This document shows, in pieces, positions 23,943 to 32,813 of a stretch of 64,000 nucleotides of DNA. The position numbers were made by a program, and so were the translations under genes. The stretch is taken from positions 78,457-142,456 of the forward strand of contig NZ_JAJCIA010000007.1 in NCBI RefSeq assembly GCF_020554845.1. Direction: 5' to 3'. Source of the stretch: Blautia faecis. GTDB taxonomy: Bacteria > Bacillota > Clostridia > Lachnospirales > Lachnospiraceae. How positions within the stretch are numbered: position 1 is the stretch's first letter; every line of letters starts with the position of its first letter. The notes beneath the pieces were generated by a model. The model ran no database searches and was not told where the DNA came from. It saw nothing but the letters and a program-made list of their open reading frames with translations.

Positions 23943-25397
23943 ATGAAATCAGAATATAAAAGAGATATAAATGGAAATTATCTTGTGCTGTATGAAAATG
24001 AAGAACCAGATACTTCTTCTTATCAGATGAGAATGCTGGTTGGCAATTCGATTCCATCTATTCTTAAATGCAGAGTGCAGGGAGTTGATGGACAGTTTAT
24101 GGTGTGTTATGACATTACCTCCAAACAGTCTTTGCTTTCTCTTTATGAAGAAAAGAAAATGGGTTACGAAGATCTTCAGATGATCCTGGGTGGATTTGTG
24201 CAGGTGATGGAAGATATGTCAGAATATTTGCTGAATCCATGCAGGTTAGTATTGAAGCCAGAGTATATGTATGTAGATGTGGAAAAGAGACAGATCTATT
24301 TTTGTTATCTTCCTGGATATGATGAAGATGTGAGACAGAAATTTCAGGAACTGACAGAGTATATTCTTCCGATTCTGGATCATGAAGACTCAAAGGCTGT
24401 AATGCTTGGGTATGGAATATACAGAAGAGCTTTGGAAGACAGTTTTCATTTGGAATATATAAAAAAGGAACTTTATCAGGATAGAGAGGAAATAGAAAAA
24501 ACAGTTGGTTCCTCAATTTTGCAGGAATCAGGCACTATGACAGAGAAAAGGTGTAATTCAGATGGCAGTGAGAAAATTGATCTGTTTGAAAATTATGGGG
24601 AGTCAAAAGAGGAAAAGCCTCAGGAAGAACATCTGGAAGAGTTGCTTTGGGAGGAAGAATTATCTGAAAAAAAGAAAAAAGATGTTGGGGGTACGTCTAA
24701 AGGATTTTTGATTTGGTGTGTAGCAGCTGGATTTTTTGCACTGGTGGTTGTGGCCGCAGAAACACTGGGGTATCTGCCGAGGGTATCTATGCAGGTTATT
24801 CTGGGAGTGGCAGCTGGGATTATGGTAATTGGAATGTTGTGTACCTGGGGTGTGTCCGTTATAAAGAATAAGAATTGCATCAGACATGAGAAAAAGGGAC
24901 ATCTGGAAATACAGAATAAAAGAGAAAATAAAAAAGTGAGTGAAGACTCAGGAAAAGATAAGGTGAACTTTAAAGATAGCATTGAAAGAAACACGACTTC
25001 AATGCAAAATACAGCAGAAGTATTGCACCAAAAAGAAAAAATATCAATATCACAAAAAAATTGCGGCGAAACAGTGGTGTTATCTGCGAATATTGTTACT
25101 GGACCGGCAACTCTTGTAAGCCGTGAACCTGGTGAACTTGCTACGATTTATCTTCAGAATGAACTTACGGTAATTGGAAAAATGGAGAATGCAGCGGATG
25201 CGGTGATCGAACTTCCTACAGTAAGCCGGATACACGCGAAGATACGGAAACGGGAGGGAGAATATTATCTTACGGATTTGAATTCACGCAATGGAACATC
25301 TGTAAATGGCAAAATTTTAAAAGGGGATGAGGAATATTGCCTTCAGGATCAGGATCAGATAGACTTTGCGCAGGCCAGGTATGTGTTTCTGAAATAA
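23943..25397 (+). CDS. DUF6382-FHA domain membrane protein, end of Tad operon
   Basis: 484 residues. The first 180 or so resemble DUF6382, an N-terminal domain recurrent in Firmicute Tad and secretion loci; a Glu-rich linker follows, then two membrane helices (about 255-305), a Lys-rich linker, and a C-terminal FHA domain (about 395-484) with the phosphothreonine-binding pattern VSRIHAKI...DLNSRNGTSVNG. FHA domains bind phosphothreonine, so pilus activity may be tied to Ser/Thr phosphorylation. AAGGGGT precedes the ATG. No kinase gene is adjacent. Confidence 0.82.
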   Translation: MKSEYKRDINGNYLVLYENEEPDTSSYQMRMLVGNSIPSILKCRVQGVDGQFMVCYDITSKQSLLSLYEEKKMGYEDLQMILGGFVQVMEDMSEYLLNPCRLVLKPEYMYVDVEKRQIYFCYLPGYDEDVRQKFQELTEYILPILDHEDSKAVMLGYGIYRRALEDSFHLEYIKKELYQDREEIEKTVGSSILQESGTMTEKRCNSDGSEKIDLFENYGESKEEKPQEEHLEELLWEEELSEKKKKDVGGTSKGFLIWCVAAGFFALVVVAAETLGYLPRVSMQVILGVAAGIMVIGMLCTWGVSVIKNKNCIRHEKKGHLEIQNKRENKKVSEDSGKDKVNFKDSIERNTTSMQNTAEVLHQKEKISISQKNCGETVVLSANIVTGPATLVSREPGELATIYLQNELTVIGKMENAADAVIELPTVSRIHAKIRKREGEYYLTDLNSRNGTSVNGKILKGDEEYCLQDQDQIDFAQARYVFLK

Positions 25398-25433
25398 AAT
25401 AACAGATTTTAAAAATTTACCGGGTTTGATCTG

Positions 25434-25462
25434 TTGAGGTATCAGAGAAATTGTGCTATACT
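25434..25462 (+). promoter_or_regulatory. Promoter of the rhomboid gene
   Basis: TTGAGG (25434-25439), 17-base spacer, TATACT (25457-25462) with an extended TGC just before it. Confidence 0.65.
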
Positions 25463-25527
25463 TATTCTATTATCAGAAAGTAACGAAAACAGTGTTGAAA
25501 GTAGACTGAAAATATCGAGGTGATGGC

Positions 25528-26166
25528 GTGGAAGAAATAAAAAAAGAACCAATAACGGTTCTTTTTATACTTCTGAATATATTGATATTTCTTGTTGTTG
25601 ATTTTACCGGCGGATCAGAAAATACTGCTCACATGATTGAGTGTGGAGCCGCCTATCCACCGCTGATTCTTGAAAATGGAGAGATATACAGGTTATTTAC
25701 CTGTATGTTTCTGCATTTTGGAATTTATCATATTGCCAATAATATGCTTGTCCTTTTTGTACTGGGACAGCGCCTGGAACCGGTTGTAGGGAAGATTAAA
25801 TTTATTTTAATTTACCTTCTTGGCGGTCTTGGTGGAAATATTTTTTCTTTTATTATGGAAATGAAATCAGCGGATTATGCAGTGTCAGCTGGTGCCTCTG
25901 GTGCCGTTTTTGCAGTAATGGGAGCAATGCTCTATGTAGTTATTCGAAATCATGGAAGAATTCAGGATATTTCCGTACGACAGATGATGATCATGGCCGG
26001 ATTCTCATTGTATTTCGGTTTTACAAGTACTGGTGTAGATAATGCAGCCCATGTTGGCGGCATGGTTTGTGGATTTATCCTGGCGGCAGTTCTTTATCAT
26101 CCGGGAAATTTTTCTGGCAGAACAATGTGGAAGGATGTTTCCCCATCGGATTCAATTTCTGCATAA
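25528..26166 (+). CDS. Rhomboid family intramembrane serine protease
   Basis: 212 residues with about six helices. Catalytic dyad Ser124 (AGASGAVFA) and His175 (NAAHVGG), with the oxyanion residues in YHIANN (67-72). Start GTG 25528 behind CGAGGTGATG. It cleaves membrane-anchored substrates within the bilayer; the substrate is unknown, though the adjacent pilus proteins with single helices are possible. The last 70 bases overlap the convergent histidine kinase gene. Confidence 0.93.
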   Translation: MEEIKKEPITVLFILLNILIFLVVDFTGGSENTAHMIECGAAYPPLILENGEIYRLFTCMFLHFGIYHIANNMLVLFVLGQRLEPVVGKIKFILIYLLGGLGGNIFSFIMEMKSADYAVSAGASGAVFAVMGAMLYVVIRNHGRIQDISVRQMMIMAGFSLYFGFTSTGVDNAAHVGGMVCGFILAAVLYHPGNFSGRTMWKDVSPSDSISA

Positions 26167-26786
26167 ATGTTTCCGCTGTGAGCCTGGATGATCTCTCTGG
26201 TGATTGCCAGCCCCAGTCCGGTTCCACCCTCTTTGAATGTTACAAATGGAGTAAAAATTTCATTCAGCTGTGATTCCGGTATGCCGCATCCATTGTCAGT
26301 TATGACAATATGTACCCTTTGGTCACTGGAAAAAGCACATAATTTTACTTTTCCATCAGCACTGGAAATTGCTTCTGCTGCATTTCTGAGCAGATTCAGT
26401 AAAGCCTGCTTTAATTTAACGGGATCAATAAAGAGGGCAGGCAGTGAGGGCGAAATATCAGTTTTTAAGGTAATGCCCAGGTACTGGTAAGTGGGCTGGA
26501 TACTGGAAATAATTTCCTTAAGATAGGCAGTAAAAGCAGTTCTTTTCCGTTCAAGTTTATGGGCATTATTGTAATCCGAAAGATTATTTAACAATTCTTT
26601 GGTATACTCCAGATTAGCTGTAATATCATTCCAGTAATCAAATGAGACAACTTCAGGATGTGTGTCTTCAATCATCTGAATCTCACTGTTAATAAGTGCT
26701 ATGGGATTGCGTATCTCATGGGAAAATCGTGATAGTATCAGATGAAATTCATCCTGTTTTTTGTTTAAGATTAAATTATTTTTCAT
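26097..26786 (-). CDS. Orphan cytoplasmic sensor histidine kinase
   Basis: 229 residues with only the kinase core: HisKA with the phospho-acceptor His23 (FSHEIRNPIA), then HATPase_c with the N box (LLRNAAEA), G1 (DNGCGIP) and G2 (GGTGLGLAITREI). There is no membrane helix or separate sensor domain, and no response regulator nearby. ATG 26786 with GAGGTGAGC upstream. Resembles soluble KinB/NtrB-like kinases. Signal and partner unknown. Tail-to-tail 70-base overlap with the rhomboid gene. Confidence 0.88.
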   Translation of the reverse strand: MKNNLILNKKQDEFHLILSRFSHEIRNPIALINSEIQMIEDTHPEVVSFDYWNDITANLEYTKELLNNLSDYNNAHKLERKRTAFTAYLKEIISSIQPTYQYLGITLKTDISPSLPALFIDPVKLKQALLNLLRNAAEAISSADGKVKLCAFSSDQRVHIVITDNGCGIPESQLNEIFTPFVTFKEGGTGLGLAITREIIQAHSGNIYAEIESDGETSFHIVLPEKFPG

Positions 26787-26884
26787 AAGCTCACCTCAAG
26801 TGAAGTGTATCATTGAAGTGGACAAATGACAAATAAAATCGTACTTAAAAAATCGAGATTATTCGACAGAAATAAAAAATACTG

Positions 26885-26913
26885 TTCCAAAAATTTTTTA
26901 AAAAATTTTGGAA
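26885..26913. repeat. A/T palindrome in divergent promoter region
   Basis: TTCCAAAAATTTTTT followed by AAAAAATTTTGGAA, palindromic apart from one base, lying between the divergent histidine kinase and HIT genes; a TATAAT for the HIT gene follows at 26943-26948. Confidence 0.5.
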
Positions 26914-26977
26914 AAAAATGTGATTTTCGCTATTATCAGACGTATAATTTATATATTCTATTTGGGAGGATAAGACT

Positions 26978-27385
26978 ATGAGTGATTGTATTTTTTGCAA
27001 AATTGCAAACGGAGAGATTCCATCAGCAACATTGTATGAAGATGAAGACTTCAGAGTAATTCTGGATCTGGGTCCTGCAAGTAAAGGACATGCCTTGATC
27101 TTGCCGAAAGCGCATGCGGCTAATATCTATGAGATATCAGATGATATGGCTGCGAAAGCAATGATTCTGGCAAAGAAAATGGCCACAAAAATGACCGAGG
27201 CGTTAAAGTGCGATGGTTTTAACATTGTACAAAATAATGGCGAACCGGCAGGACAGACTGTTTTTCATTTTCATATGCATCTGATTCCGAGATATGAAGG
27301 AGATCAGGTGGGAATTACCTGGAAACCTGGAACTTTAACAGACGAGGTGAAAAATGAAATCCTGGAGAAATTGAAAAGCTGCTAG
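26978..27385 (+). CDS. HIT family nucleotide hydrolase
   Basis: 135-residue histidine-triad protein, HINT branch; hydrolyses nucleoside phosphoramidates and similar AMP conjugates. N-terminal zinc-type CIFCKIANGEIPS and the triad His97-x-His99-x-His101 (FHFHMHLIPRY) are intact. ATG 26978 with GGGAGGA ten bases upstream. Followed by a sigma factor gene after 17 bases. Confidence 0.94.
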   Translation: MSDCIFCKIANGEIPSATLYEDEDFRVILDLGPASKGHALILPKAHAANIYEISDDMAAKAMILAKKMATKMTEALKCDGFNIVQNNGEPAGQTVFHFHMHLIPRYEGDQVGITWKPGTLTDEVKNEILEKLKSC

Positions 27386-27402
27386 AAAACGGGGTACACA
27401 AG

Positions 27403-27930
27403 ATGAATAGCGAAGAATTTAACACATTTTACAGACGGTATTATAAAGTCTCTGTTAAAATCGCAAATGGAATTGTACAAAGCCGTTTTACAGCCGAGGA
27501 TGTTACACAGGAGGTATTTTCATACTTTTACGAAATAAAAGAGAGACTGGATGCTTCCAGCGAAGAAAAGCTTCACGCATTGGTGGTATGGAAAACAACC
27601 AATAAAGGAAGGGACTACCTGAGAAAATCATATGTAAAGCGGGAAGTAATGTTTGACAATGATGTGGCTGAATTGCAGTATCGTACTACAGAAAGCGCAG
27701 AAGCGGCATTACTGGGGCTGGAAAAACAGAAATATTTATCAATGGCATTTGAAGGCCTGCGACGGAAAAATTTAATTAACTATATGATTTTTATGCGAGT
27801 TGTAATGGAAGGTGTATCTACTGAAGAAGTAGCGCGCGAATTTGGCTATACAAGAAATAATGTAAATAACAGAGTACTTAGAGCCAGAAAATGGCTTTTA
27901 GCAGAAATTTTAAGACTGGAAAAAGAGTAA
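27403..27930 (+). CDS. ECF-like sigma-70 family protein
   Basis: 175 residues. Region 2 with FTAEDVTQEVFSYFYEIK and region 4 with VSTEEVAREFGYTRNNVNNRV; the spacer is typical for ECF-type factors. ATG 27403 with only a weak GGGG ahead of it. It follows the HIT gene closely. Unlike the sigma gene at 8216, it has no anti-sigma gene nearby, so its control is not apparent. Confidence 0.83.
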   Translation: MNSEEFNTFYRRYYKVSVKIANGIVQSRFTAEDVTQEVFSYFYEIKERLDASSEEKLHALVVWKTTNKGRDYLRKSYVKREVMFDNDVAELQYRTTESAEAALLGLEKQKYLSMAFEGLRRKNLINYMIFMRVVMEGVSTEEVAREFGYTRNNVNNRVLRARKWLLAEILRLEKE

Positions 27931-27934
27931 AATT

Positions 27935-27969
27935 AAAAAGCATACCTCTGTTAAATAACAGAGGTATGC
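27935..27969 (-). terminator. Terminator of murG (also behind sigma gene)
   Basis: GCATACCTCTGTTA (27940-27953) pairs with TAACAGAGGTATGC (27956-27969); on the minus strand it is followed by five T residues. Confidence 0.85.
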
Positions 27970-27978
27970 AGTGTAAAA

Positions 27979-29043
27979 TCAGGAATGAATACATTCTTCA
28001 ATGAGATTCACAATATGCTGAATAGAATTTAAGTTTTTGCCTGCAGACATAGCCGCAATATATTTATTACGTTCCTGATAGAGTTTGCGGATTGCCTCTA
28101 AGAGAGACGCTTCTGTAATCTCTTCCTCCTCCAGTACCATACTGTAACCCTGGCGCTCGAAGGAGCGGGCATTGAGAATCTGATCACCGCGGCTTGCCTT
28201 TGCGGACAATGGAATTAAGAGATTTGGCTTTGAAAGTGCGGCAAGTTCACAGATAGCATTAGCTCCTGCACGGGAGATTACTACATCTGCCAATGCAAAC
28301 ATGTCAGGAAGCTGTTCCTGAACATATTCATATTGGACATAACCTGTCAGCTGGATACTTTCATCCGTTTTTCCCTTGCCGCAAATATGAATAACCTGGA
28401 ATTCTTTCAGCAGTTCAGGAAGAATTTTTCGTACATTTTCGTTTACAGAAGCAGCACCCAGACTGCCGCCAATTACCAAAAGAACTGGTTTATCTGAAGT
28501 AAAACCACAATATGCGCGAGCGTGTTCTTTATTACCATGGAGAAGCTCCTGACGAATAGGAGTACCTGTAAGAACTGCCTTATCTTTTGGAAGATTATTT
28601 ACAGTTTCTGGAAAGTTACAGCAGACTTTTGTGGCGGAAGAAAGGCAAAGCTTATTAGCAAGTCCCGGAGTCATATCAGATTCATGAATGATTGCCGGAA
28701 TGTGGCGTTTGCCTGCGGCAATTACCACTGGTACTGTTACGAAGCCACCTTTGGAAAATACTACATCAGGCTTTAATTTTTTCATAAGACTTTTAGCCTG
28801 AAAATAGCCTTTTATAACGCGAAATGGATCTGAAAAGTTTTTCAAATCAAAATATCGTCTTAATTTACCGGAAGCAATTCCATAGTAAGGAATACCAAGC
28901 TCCTCAATAAGCTGTTTTTCAATACCATTGTAGGAGCCGATGTAAGAAATTTTATAACTTTTTTCCTGTAAAGCGGGAATCAGAGCAATATTCGGGGTAA
29001 CATGTCCGGCAGTACCACCGCCGGTAAGGATAATATGCTTCAT
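27979..29043 (-). CDS. murG: MurG, lipid II-forming GlcNAc transferase
   Basis: 354 residues. Transfers GlcNAc from UDP-GlcNAc to lipid I on the inner face of the membrane to give lipid II. N-terminal glycine loop [11 protein letters not shown], the second glycine loop GGSLGA, and the donor-binding [23 protein letters not shown] are typical. ATG 29043 with AGGAGGATC upstream. It stands apart from a division/cell-wall cluster, divergent from the gene at 29164. Confidence 0.96.
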   Translation of the reverse strand: MKHIILTGGGTAGHVTPNIALIPALQEKSYKISYIGSYNGIEKQLIEELGIPYYGIASGKLRRYFDLKNFSDPFRVIKGYFQAKSLMKKLKPDVVFSKGGFVTVPVVIAAGKRHIPAIIHESDMTPGLANKLCLSSATKVCCNFPETVNNLPKDKAVLTGTPIRQELLHGNKEHARAYCGFTSDKPVLLVIGGSLGAASVNENVRKILPELLKEFQVIHICGKGKTDESIQLTGYVQYEYVQEQLPDMFALADVVISRAGANAICELAALSKPNLLIPLSAKASRGDQILNARSFERQGYSMVLEEEEITEASLLEAIRKLYQERNKYIAAMSAGKNLNSIQHIVNLIEECIHS

Positions 29044-29163
29044 AGGATCCTCCTGAATAAGTGTTTAATAGTTACAGTTCACTTTGTGAATAGCGACCTA
29101 TTTAATAAATATGAACCCCTAAAAGGGAATTGTCAAGAAAAGAAAAAAATCTGGGAGAAAAAA

Positions 29164-29706
29164 ATGAACAAAAAAAAGATAGGAGAGAAAACCGACAGTC
29201 TGTTAGAAGCTGAAATGATCAAAGAAGCAAAAATGATAGAAGAAAGTCTTCTTGGAAATGCTGCAAATGATTTTGAGATTTCGGATGAGGAACTGGATGA
29301 GGCGTATCAGCAGTTTTTAAAGAAAATGAAAGCAGAAGGCAAACTGGATGAAGATAAAATAAATGAGGCCAATTCTGCAAAAGCTATGAATAATGATACA
29401 AAGACTGCTGAAATAGTGAAGTTTCCAGGATTCCGGAACGAGGCGTCCAAAGAGGAAAATTTAAAAGATGCTCAATCAACAGAAAGTTCAGCTGAGGAAA
29501 TTGATTTTATTGCAGGATTTTCTGATAAGCTACGTCAGTTTGAAAAAGAAGAAAATAAACCCTGGTACAAATATGGAAAGGCAGCAGGGATTGCAGTTCT
29601 TGCTGCAATCGGTATTCTTGCCGGAAGTATGGCAAGCCAGGCTGATTCAGCGAAATTTGTCAGCTCTGTTCAGCATATTATAAATAGTGAAGATGTTATG
29701 CCATAA
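29164..29706 (+). CDS. Hypothetical protein with C-terminal membrane helix
   Basis: Not recognised. 180 residues from ATG 29164 (GGGAGA six bases upstream); open frame further upstream runs into the murG leader and is rejected. Strongly charged, helical N-terminal two thirds (Lys, Glu, Asp; EISDEELDEAYQQFLKKM), then one hydrophobic helix near 144-162 (AAGIAVLAAIGILAGSMA) and a short tail. This is the layout of a cytoplasmic domain on a tail anchor. 55 bases before the beta-CASP RNase gene and probably co-transcribed. Confidence 0.65.
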   Translation: MNKKKIGEKTDSLLEAEMIKEAKMIEESLLGNAANDFEISDEELDEAYQQFLKKMKAEGKLDEDKINEANSAKAMNNDTKTAEIVKFPGFRNEASKEENLKDAQSTESSAEEIDFIAGFSDKLRQFEKEENKPWYKYGKAAGIAVLAAIGILAGSMASQADSAKFVSSVQHIINSEDVMP

Positions 29707-29761
29707 AAACAGAAAAATATATGTAATATAAGTAAGAGTTCGGGTAAAAGGGGGAATCTGT

Positions 29762-31378
29762 ATGAAGATCACTTTTATTGGAGCAACACATGAAGTTACC
29801 GGGAGCTGCTATTATCTGGAAGCAGCAGGAAAAAAGTTTCTTGTAGACTGTGGAATGGAACAGGGACCTGATTATTATGAAAATAAAGATATTCCTGTGC
29901 CTCCGGGAGAATTAGATTTTGTGCTTTTAACACATGCACACATGGATCATTCCGGAAATCTTCCTGCTATTTACGCAAAAGGCTTTAAAGGACCTGTATA
30001 TGCCACAGAGGCAACCTGTAATCTTTGCGATATTATGCTCCGTGACAGTGCCCATATCCAGATGTTTGAGGCAGAATGGCGTAACCGCAAGGCAAAACGT
30101 CAGGGGAAGCCTGAATTTGTTCCAGCTTATACCATGGAGGATGCATTAGGGGTTATTCGTAATTTTGTAGGCTGTCCATATGAGACTGGAATAATTCTTG
30201 GCGAGGGGCTGAGAGTAAAGTTTATTGATGCAGGTCACCTTCTTGGATCAAGCAGTATTGAGGTGAATATCTGTGAAGCTGGAGTTGAAAAAACAATTGT
30301 ATTTTCGGGAGATATAGGAAACAAAAATCAGCCGCTTATAAAAGACCCTGCCTATTTTAGAAAAGCAGACTACGTGGTAATGGAATCTACATACGGAGAC
30401 CGGAGCCACGGAGAGAGACCAGATTATGTGCGCCTTCTGGCAGATGTCATTCAGGAGACCTTTGACCGGGGCGGTAATGTGGTAATTCCCTCTTTTGCAG
30501 TGGGAAGAACGCAGGAGATGCTGTATTTTATCAGACAGATAAAAGCAGAAGGCCTTATTCACGGGCATGATAATTTTAAAGTGTTTGTAGATAGCCCTCT
30601 TGCAAATGAAGCAACAAATATTTTCGGTATTCATAAATATGATTGTTTTGATGACGAGGCTCTGGAACTTATTCGAAAAGGAATCAATCCTCTTAGCTTT
30701 CCTGGTTTGAAGATATCCGTAACAAGTGAAGACTCAAAAGCAATCAATTTCGATGATGACTGTAAGGTGATTATTTCTGCCAGTGGAATGTGTGATGCAG
30801 GAAGAATTAAACATCACCTGAAACATAATCTGTGGCGGGAGGACAGCACCATTCTTTTTGTGGGCTATCAGGCTGTTGGAACTCCGGGACGCGCCCTTTT
30901 GGAAGGAACTCAGGAAATAAAACTCTTTGGTGAACCGGTGCACGTTGCAGCAAAAATCTGCCGTATGCCGGGAATCAGTGGCCATGCAGATGTAAATGGT
31001 CTGGTTGACTGGATAAAAGCATTTGAAGTAAAGCCTCAGAAAGTGTTTGTTACTCATGGCGAGGATACTGTGACAGAACTGTTTGCTGCAAGACTGCGTG
31101 ATGAGATGAACTATGATGCATATGCGCCATTCAGTGGAACAGAATTTGATCTGGCTGAAGGCGAATTTCTGTACGAGGCAGAGGGCGTTAAGATACAGAA
31201 GCCTGCTGCGTTACAAAAAGCATCTAAGGCTGCAAAGGTATACGAAAAGTTGCTTGCGCTTGGATACAGACTGCTTTCCGTCATACGCAAAAACGAGGGC
31301 TGTGCAAACAAAGATCTGGAGAAGTTTTCAAGGGATGTCCAATCTTTATGTGATAAATGGGACAGAACTGATGGGTAA
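29762..31378 (+). CDS. MBL-fold beta-CASP ribonuclease
   Basis: 538 residues. Metallo-beta-lactamase core with HAHMDH (58-63) and SGDIG, then a beta-CASP domain with VMESTYGDRSH, the ISASGMCDAGRIKHHLKHN motif, SGHADVNGL and the late VTHGE. The family cleaves RNA, either as endonuclease or exonuclease; the closest well-known members are CPSF73-like and YtrP/RNase J-like enzymes. A C-terminal helical extension of about 80 residues follows. AAAGGGGGA precedes the ATG. Confidence 0.9.
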   Translation: MKITFIGATHEVTGSCYYLEAAGKKFLVDCGMEQGPDYYENKDIPVPPGELDFVLLTHAHMDHSGNLPAIYAKGFKGPVYATEATCNLCDIMLRDSAHIQMFEAEWRNRKAKRQGKPEFVPAYTMEDALGVIRNFVGCPYETGIILGEGLRVKFIDAGHLLGSSSIEVNICEAGVEKTIVFSGDIGNKNQPLIKDPAYFRKADYVVMESTYGDRSHGERPDYVRLLADVIQETFDRGGNVVIPSFAVGRTQEMLYFIRQIKAEGLIHGHDNFKVFVDSPLANEATNIFGIHKYDCFDDEALELIRKGINPLSFPGLKISVTSEDSKAINFDDDCKVIISASGMCDAGRIKHHLKHNLWREDSTILFVGYQAVGTPGRALLEGTQEIKLFGEPVHVAAKICRMPGISGHADVNGLVDWIKAFEVKPQKVFVTHGEDTVTELFAARLRDEMNYDAYAPFSGTEFDLAEGEFLYEAEGVKIQKPAALQKASKAAKVYEKLLALGYRLLSVIRKNEGCANKDLEKFSRDVQSLCDKWDRTDG

Positions 31379-31390
31379 GTGTTACAGTCT

Positions 31391-31422
31391 GAAAAGAAAT
31401 CCCCGGGACAAAAATCCCGGGG
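31391..31422 (-). terminator. Terminator of the TSCPD gene
   Basis: CCCCGGGA (31401-31408) pairs with TCCCGGGG (31415-31422); the minus strand continues ATTTCTTTT. Confidence 0.7.
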
Positions 31423-31428
31423 AAGTAA

Positions 31429-31671
31429 TTATGAAATCGCTTCTTTTAAAGCAGTGGCAAGCTGGTCTGGGCATGAAGTAGGTCTGCGTCCACACTGGAT
31501 TCCCTCCAGGCGTGCAATTACTTCTTTCGCCGGCATACCTTCTACAAGTTTGGCAACTCCCTGTGTATTTCCAGAACATCCACCAATAAATTTCACATTG
31601 TGAACTTTCTGTTCATCATCAATATCATATTGAATTGCCATAGAACAAACACCTTTTGTTTTATATTCCAT
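31429..31671 (-). CDS. TIGR03905-type TSCPD domain protein
   Basis: 80 residues from ATG 31671, eight bases after GGAGG. Small Cys-containing domain (YKTKGVCS, FIGGCSGN, CGRRPTSCPDQLA) related to the C-terminal TSCPD domain of ribonucleotide reductases; free-standing copies are common in Clostridia and of unknown function. The four Cys are all present, suggesting metal binding. Confidence 0.87.
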   Translation of the reverse strand: MEYKTKGVCSMAIQYDIDDEQKVHNVKFIGGCSGNTQGVAKLVEGMPAKEVIARLEGIQCGRRPTSCPDQLATALKEAIS

Positions 31672-31799
31672 TGTTTTTTCCTCCAATCGTTATGTAAAAT
31701 CAGGAGCTCAGGAACGCTGGTCAGGTTATGAACAGCAATAGCTTTGCACCTTCTCTCATTATAGCAGAAGATATTATAAGTTTCCATGCCAAATTTAAG

Positions 31800-31828
31800 T
31801 TGGATATAGCAAGAAGTTTTGGTATAAT
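31800..31828 (+). promoter_or_regulatory. Promoter of mtnN
   Basis: TTGGAT (31800-31805), 17-base spacer, TATAAT (31823-31828) preceded by TGG (extended -10). Confidence 0.7.
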
Positions 31829-31875
31829 GTCAGATGAAGAAGCAGTTAACTTTCAAAAACAGAGGAGAATGCTAA

Positions 31876-32574
31876 ATGAAAACAATTGGTATTATTGGCG
31901 CAATGGAAGTTGAAGTTGCGATTTTAAAAGAAAAAATGGAAGATGTACGAATTATAAAAAAAGCTTCCATGGATTTTTATGAGGGAATACTTGCTGGGAA
32001 AAAGGTTGTTGTAGTGCGTTCCGGAATTGGCAAGGTAAATGCTGGTATCTGTGCTCAGATTCTGGCAGATGTATTTTCAGTAGATGCGATCATTAATACA
32101 GGAATTGCAGGAAGCTTAAATAAAAATATTAATATCGGTGATATTGTTCTTTCCACAGATGTTGTACAGCATGATATGGATGCTACCGGATTTGGATACC
32201 GCAAGGGACAGATTCCGCAAATGCCTGTATTTTTCTTTAATGCAGATGATAATCTCCGCAGACTTGCTGCAGAAGTATGTAAGGAAGTAAATCCGGATAT
32301 TCAGGTATTTGAAGGAAGAATTGCTTCTGGAGACCAGTTTGTCTGCGATCAGGATGTTAAGAATCGAATTGTATCAGAGTTTTCAGCATATGCGACTGAA
32401 ATGGAAGGTGCAGCCATTGGACAGGCAGCATACTTAAATGAAATTCCGTTTCTGGTTGTCCGTGCTATTTCTGATAAGGCTGATGGAAGTGCGCAGATGG
32501 ATTACAGCGAATTTGAGAAAGCAGCTGTTGACCATAGTGTGAGGCTTACTTTAAATATGCTGGCGCGTATTTGA
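31876..32574 (+). CDS. mtnN: 5'-methylthioadenosine/S-adenosylhomocysteine nucleosidase
   Basis: 232 residues. Cleaves the glycosidic bond of MTA and SAH, feeding methionine salvage and the activated methyl cycle. IIGAMEVEVA with Glu11, SGIGKVNAG, NTGIAGSL, VATEMEGAAIGQ-type segment (here ATEMEGAAIGQ) and the late Asp in AISDKADGSA are conserved. GAGGAGA precedes the ATG. The stop codon lies inside the left end of palindromic element copy E. Confidence 0.95.
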   Translation: MKTIGIIGAMEVEVAILKEKMEDVRIIKKASMDFYEGILAGKKVVVVRSGIGKVNAGICAQILADVFSVDAIINTGIAGSLNKNINIGDIVLSTDVVQHDMDATGFGYRKGQIPQMPVFFFNADDNLRRLAAEVCKEVNPDIQVFEGRIASGDQFVCDQDVKNRIVSEFSAYATEMEGAAIGQAAYLNEIPFLVVRAISDKADGSAQMDYSEFEKAAVDHSVRLTLNMLARI

Positions 32575-32741
32575 AAAATCATTCCCGCAATCTGCACGCC
32601 CCACTTTGCGGTATATTTTTCCCGAATTCAGTTGCCGTAGCCCGCTACGGCGCCATCATCCGGGCAAAATCTTCCACAAATTGTGACGTACATCTTGCAG
32701 AAAGCCTTTTTCAAACACGCTTTGGCGCGTATTTGAAAAAT
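32561..32741. repeat. Palindromic element family 1, complete copy (E), with flanking direct repeat
   Basis: Core matches copy B base for base over long stretches (GCACGCCCCACTTTGCGG, CACAAATTGTGACG, ACATCTTGCAGAA). Central stem-loop GCCGTAG-CCCG-CTACGGC (32634-32651). The 19-mer tggcgcgtatttgaaaaat occurs at 32561-32579 and again at 32723-32741, directly flanking the element; the left copy also serves as its left inverted repeat and as the end of mtnN. Confidence 0.85.
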
Positions 32742-32748
32742 GGTGCAA

Positions 32749-32778
32749 TTGACCGAAAAACGGAAGCTTGCATATAAT
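32749..32778 (+). promoter_or_regulatory. Promoter just right of element E
   Basis: TTGACC (32749-32754), 18-base spacer, TATAAT (32773-32778), about 35 bases ahead of the next gene. Confidence 0.65.
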
Positions 32779-32813
32779 GAGAGTGAAATGGAAAAGGAAT
32801 CGAAATTGCTGAT

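Noticed and set aside
29002..29163. 54-residue N-terminal extension of the gene at 29164
   Set aside because: Lies within the murG leader, has non-protein-like composition and no ribosome site; the ATG at 29164 has GGGAGA.
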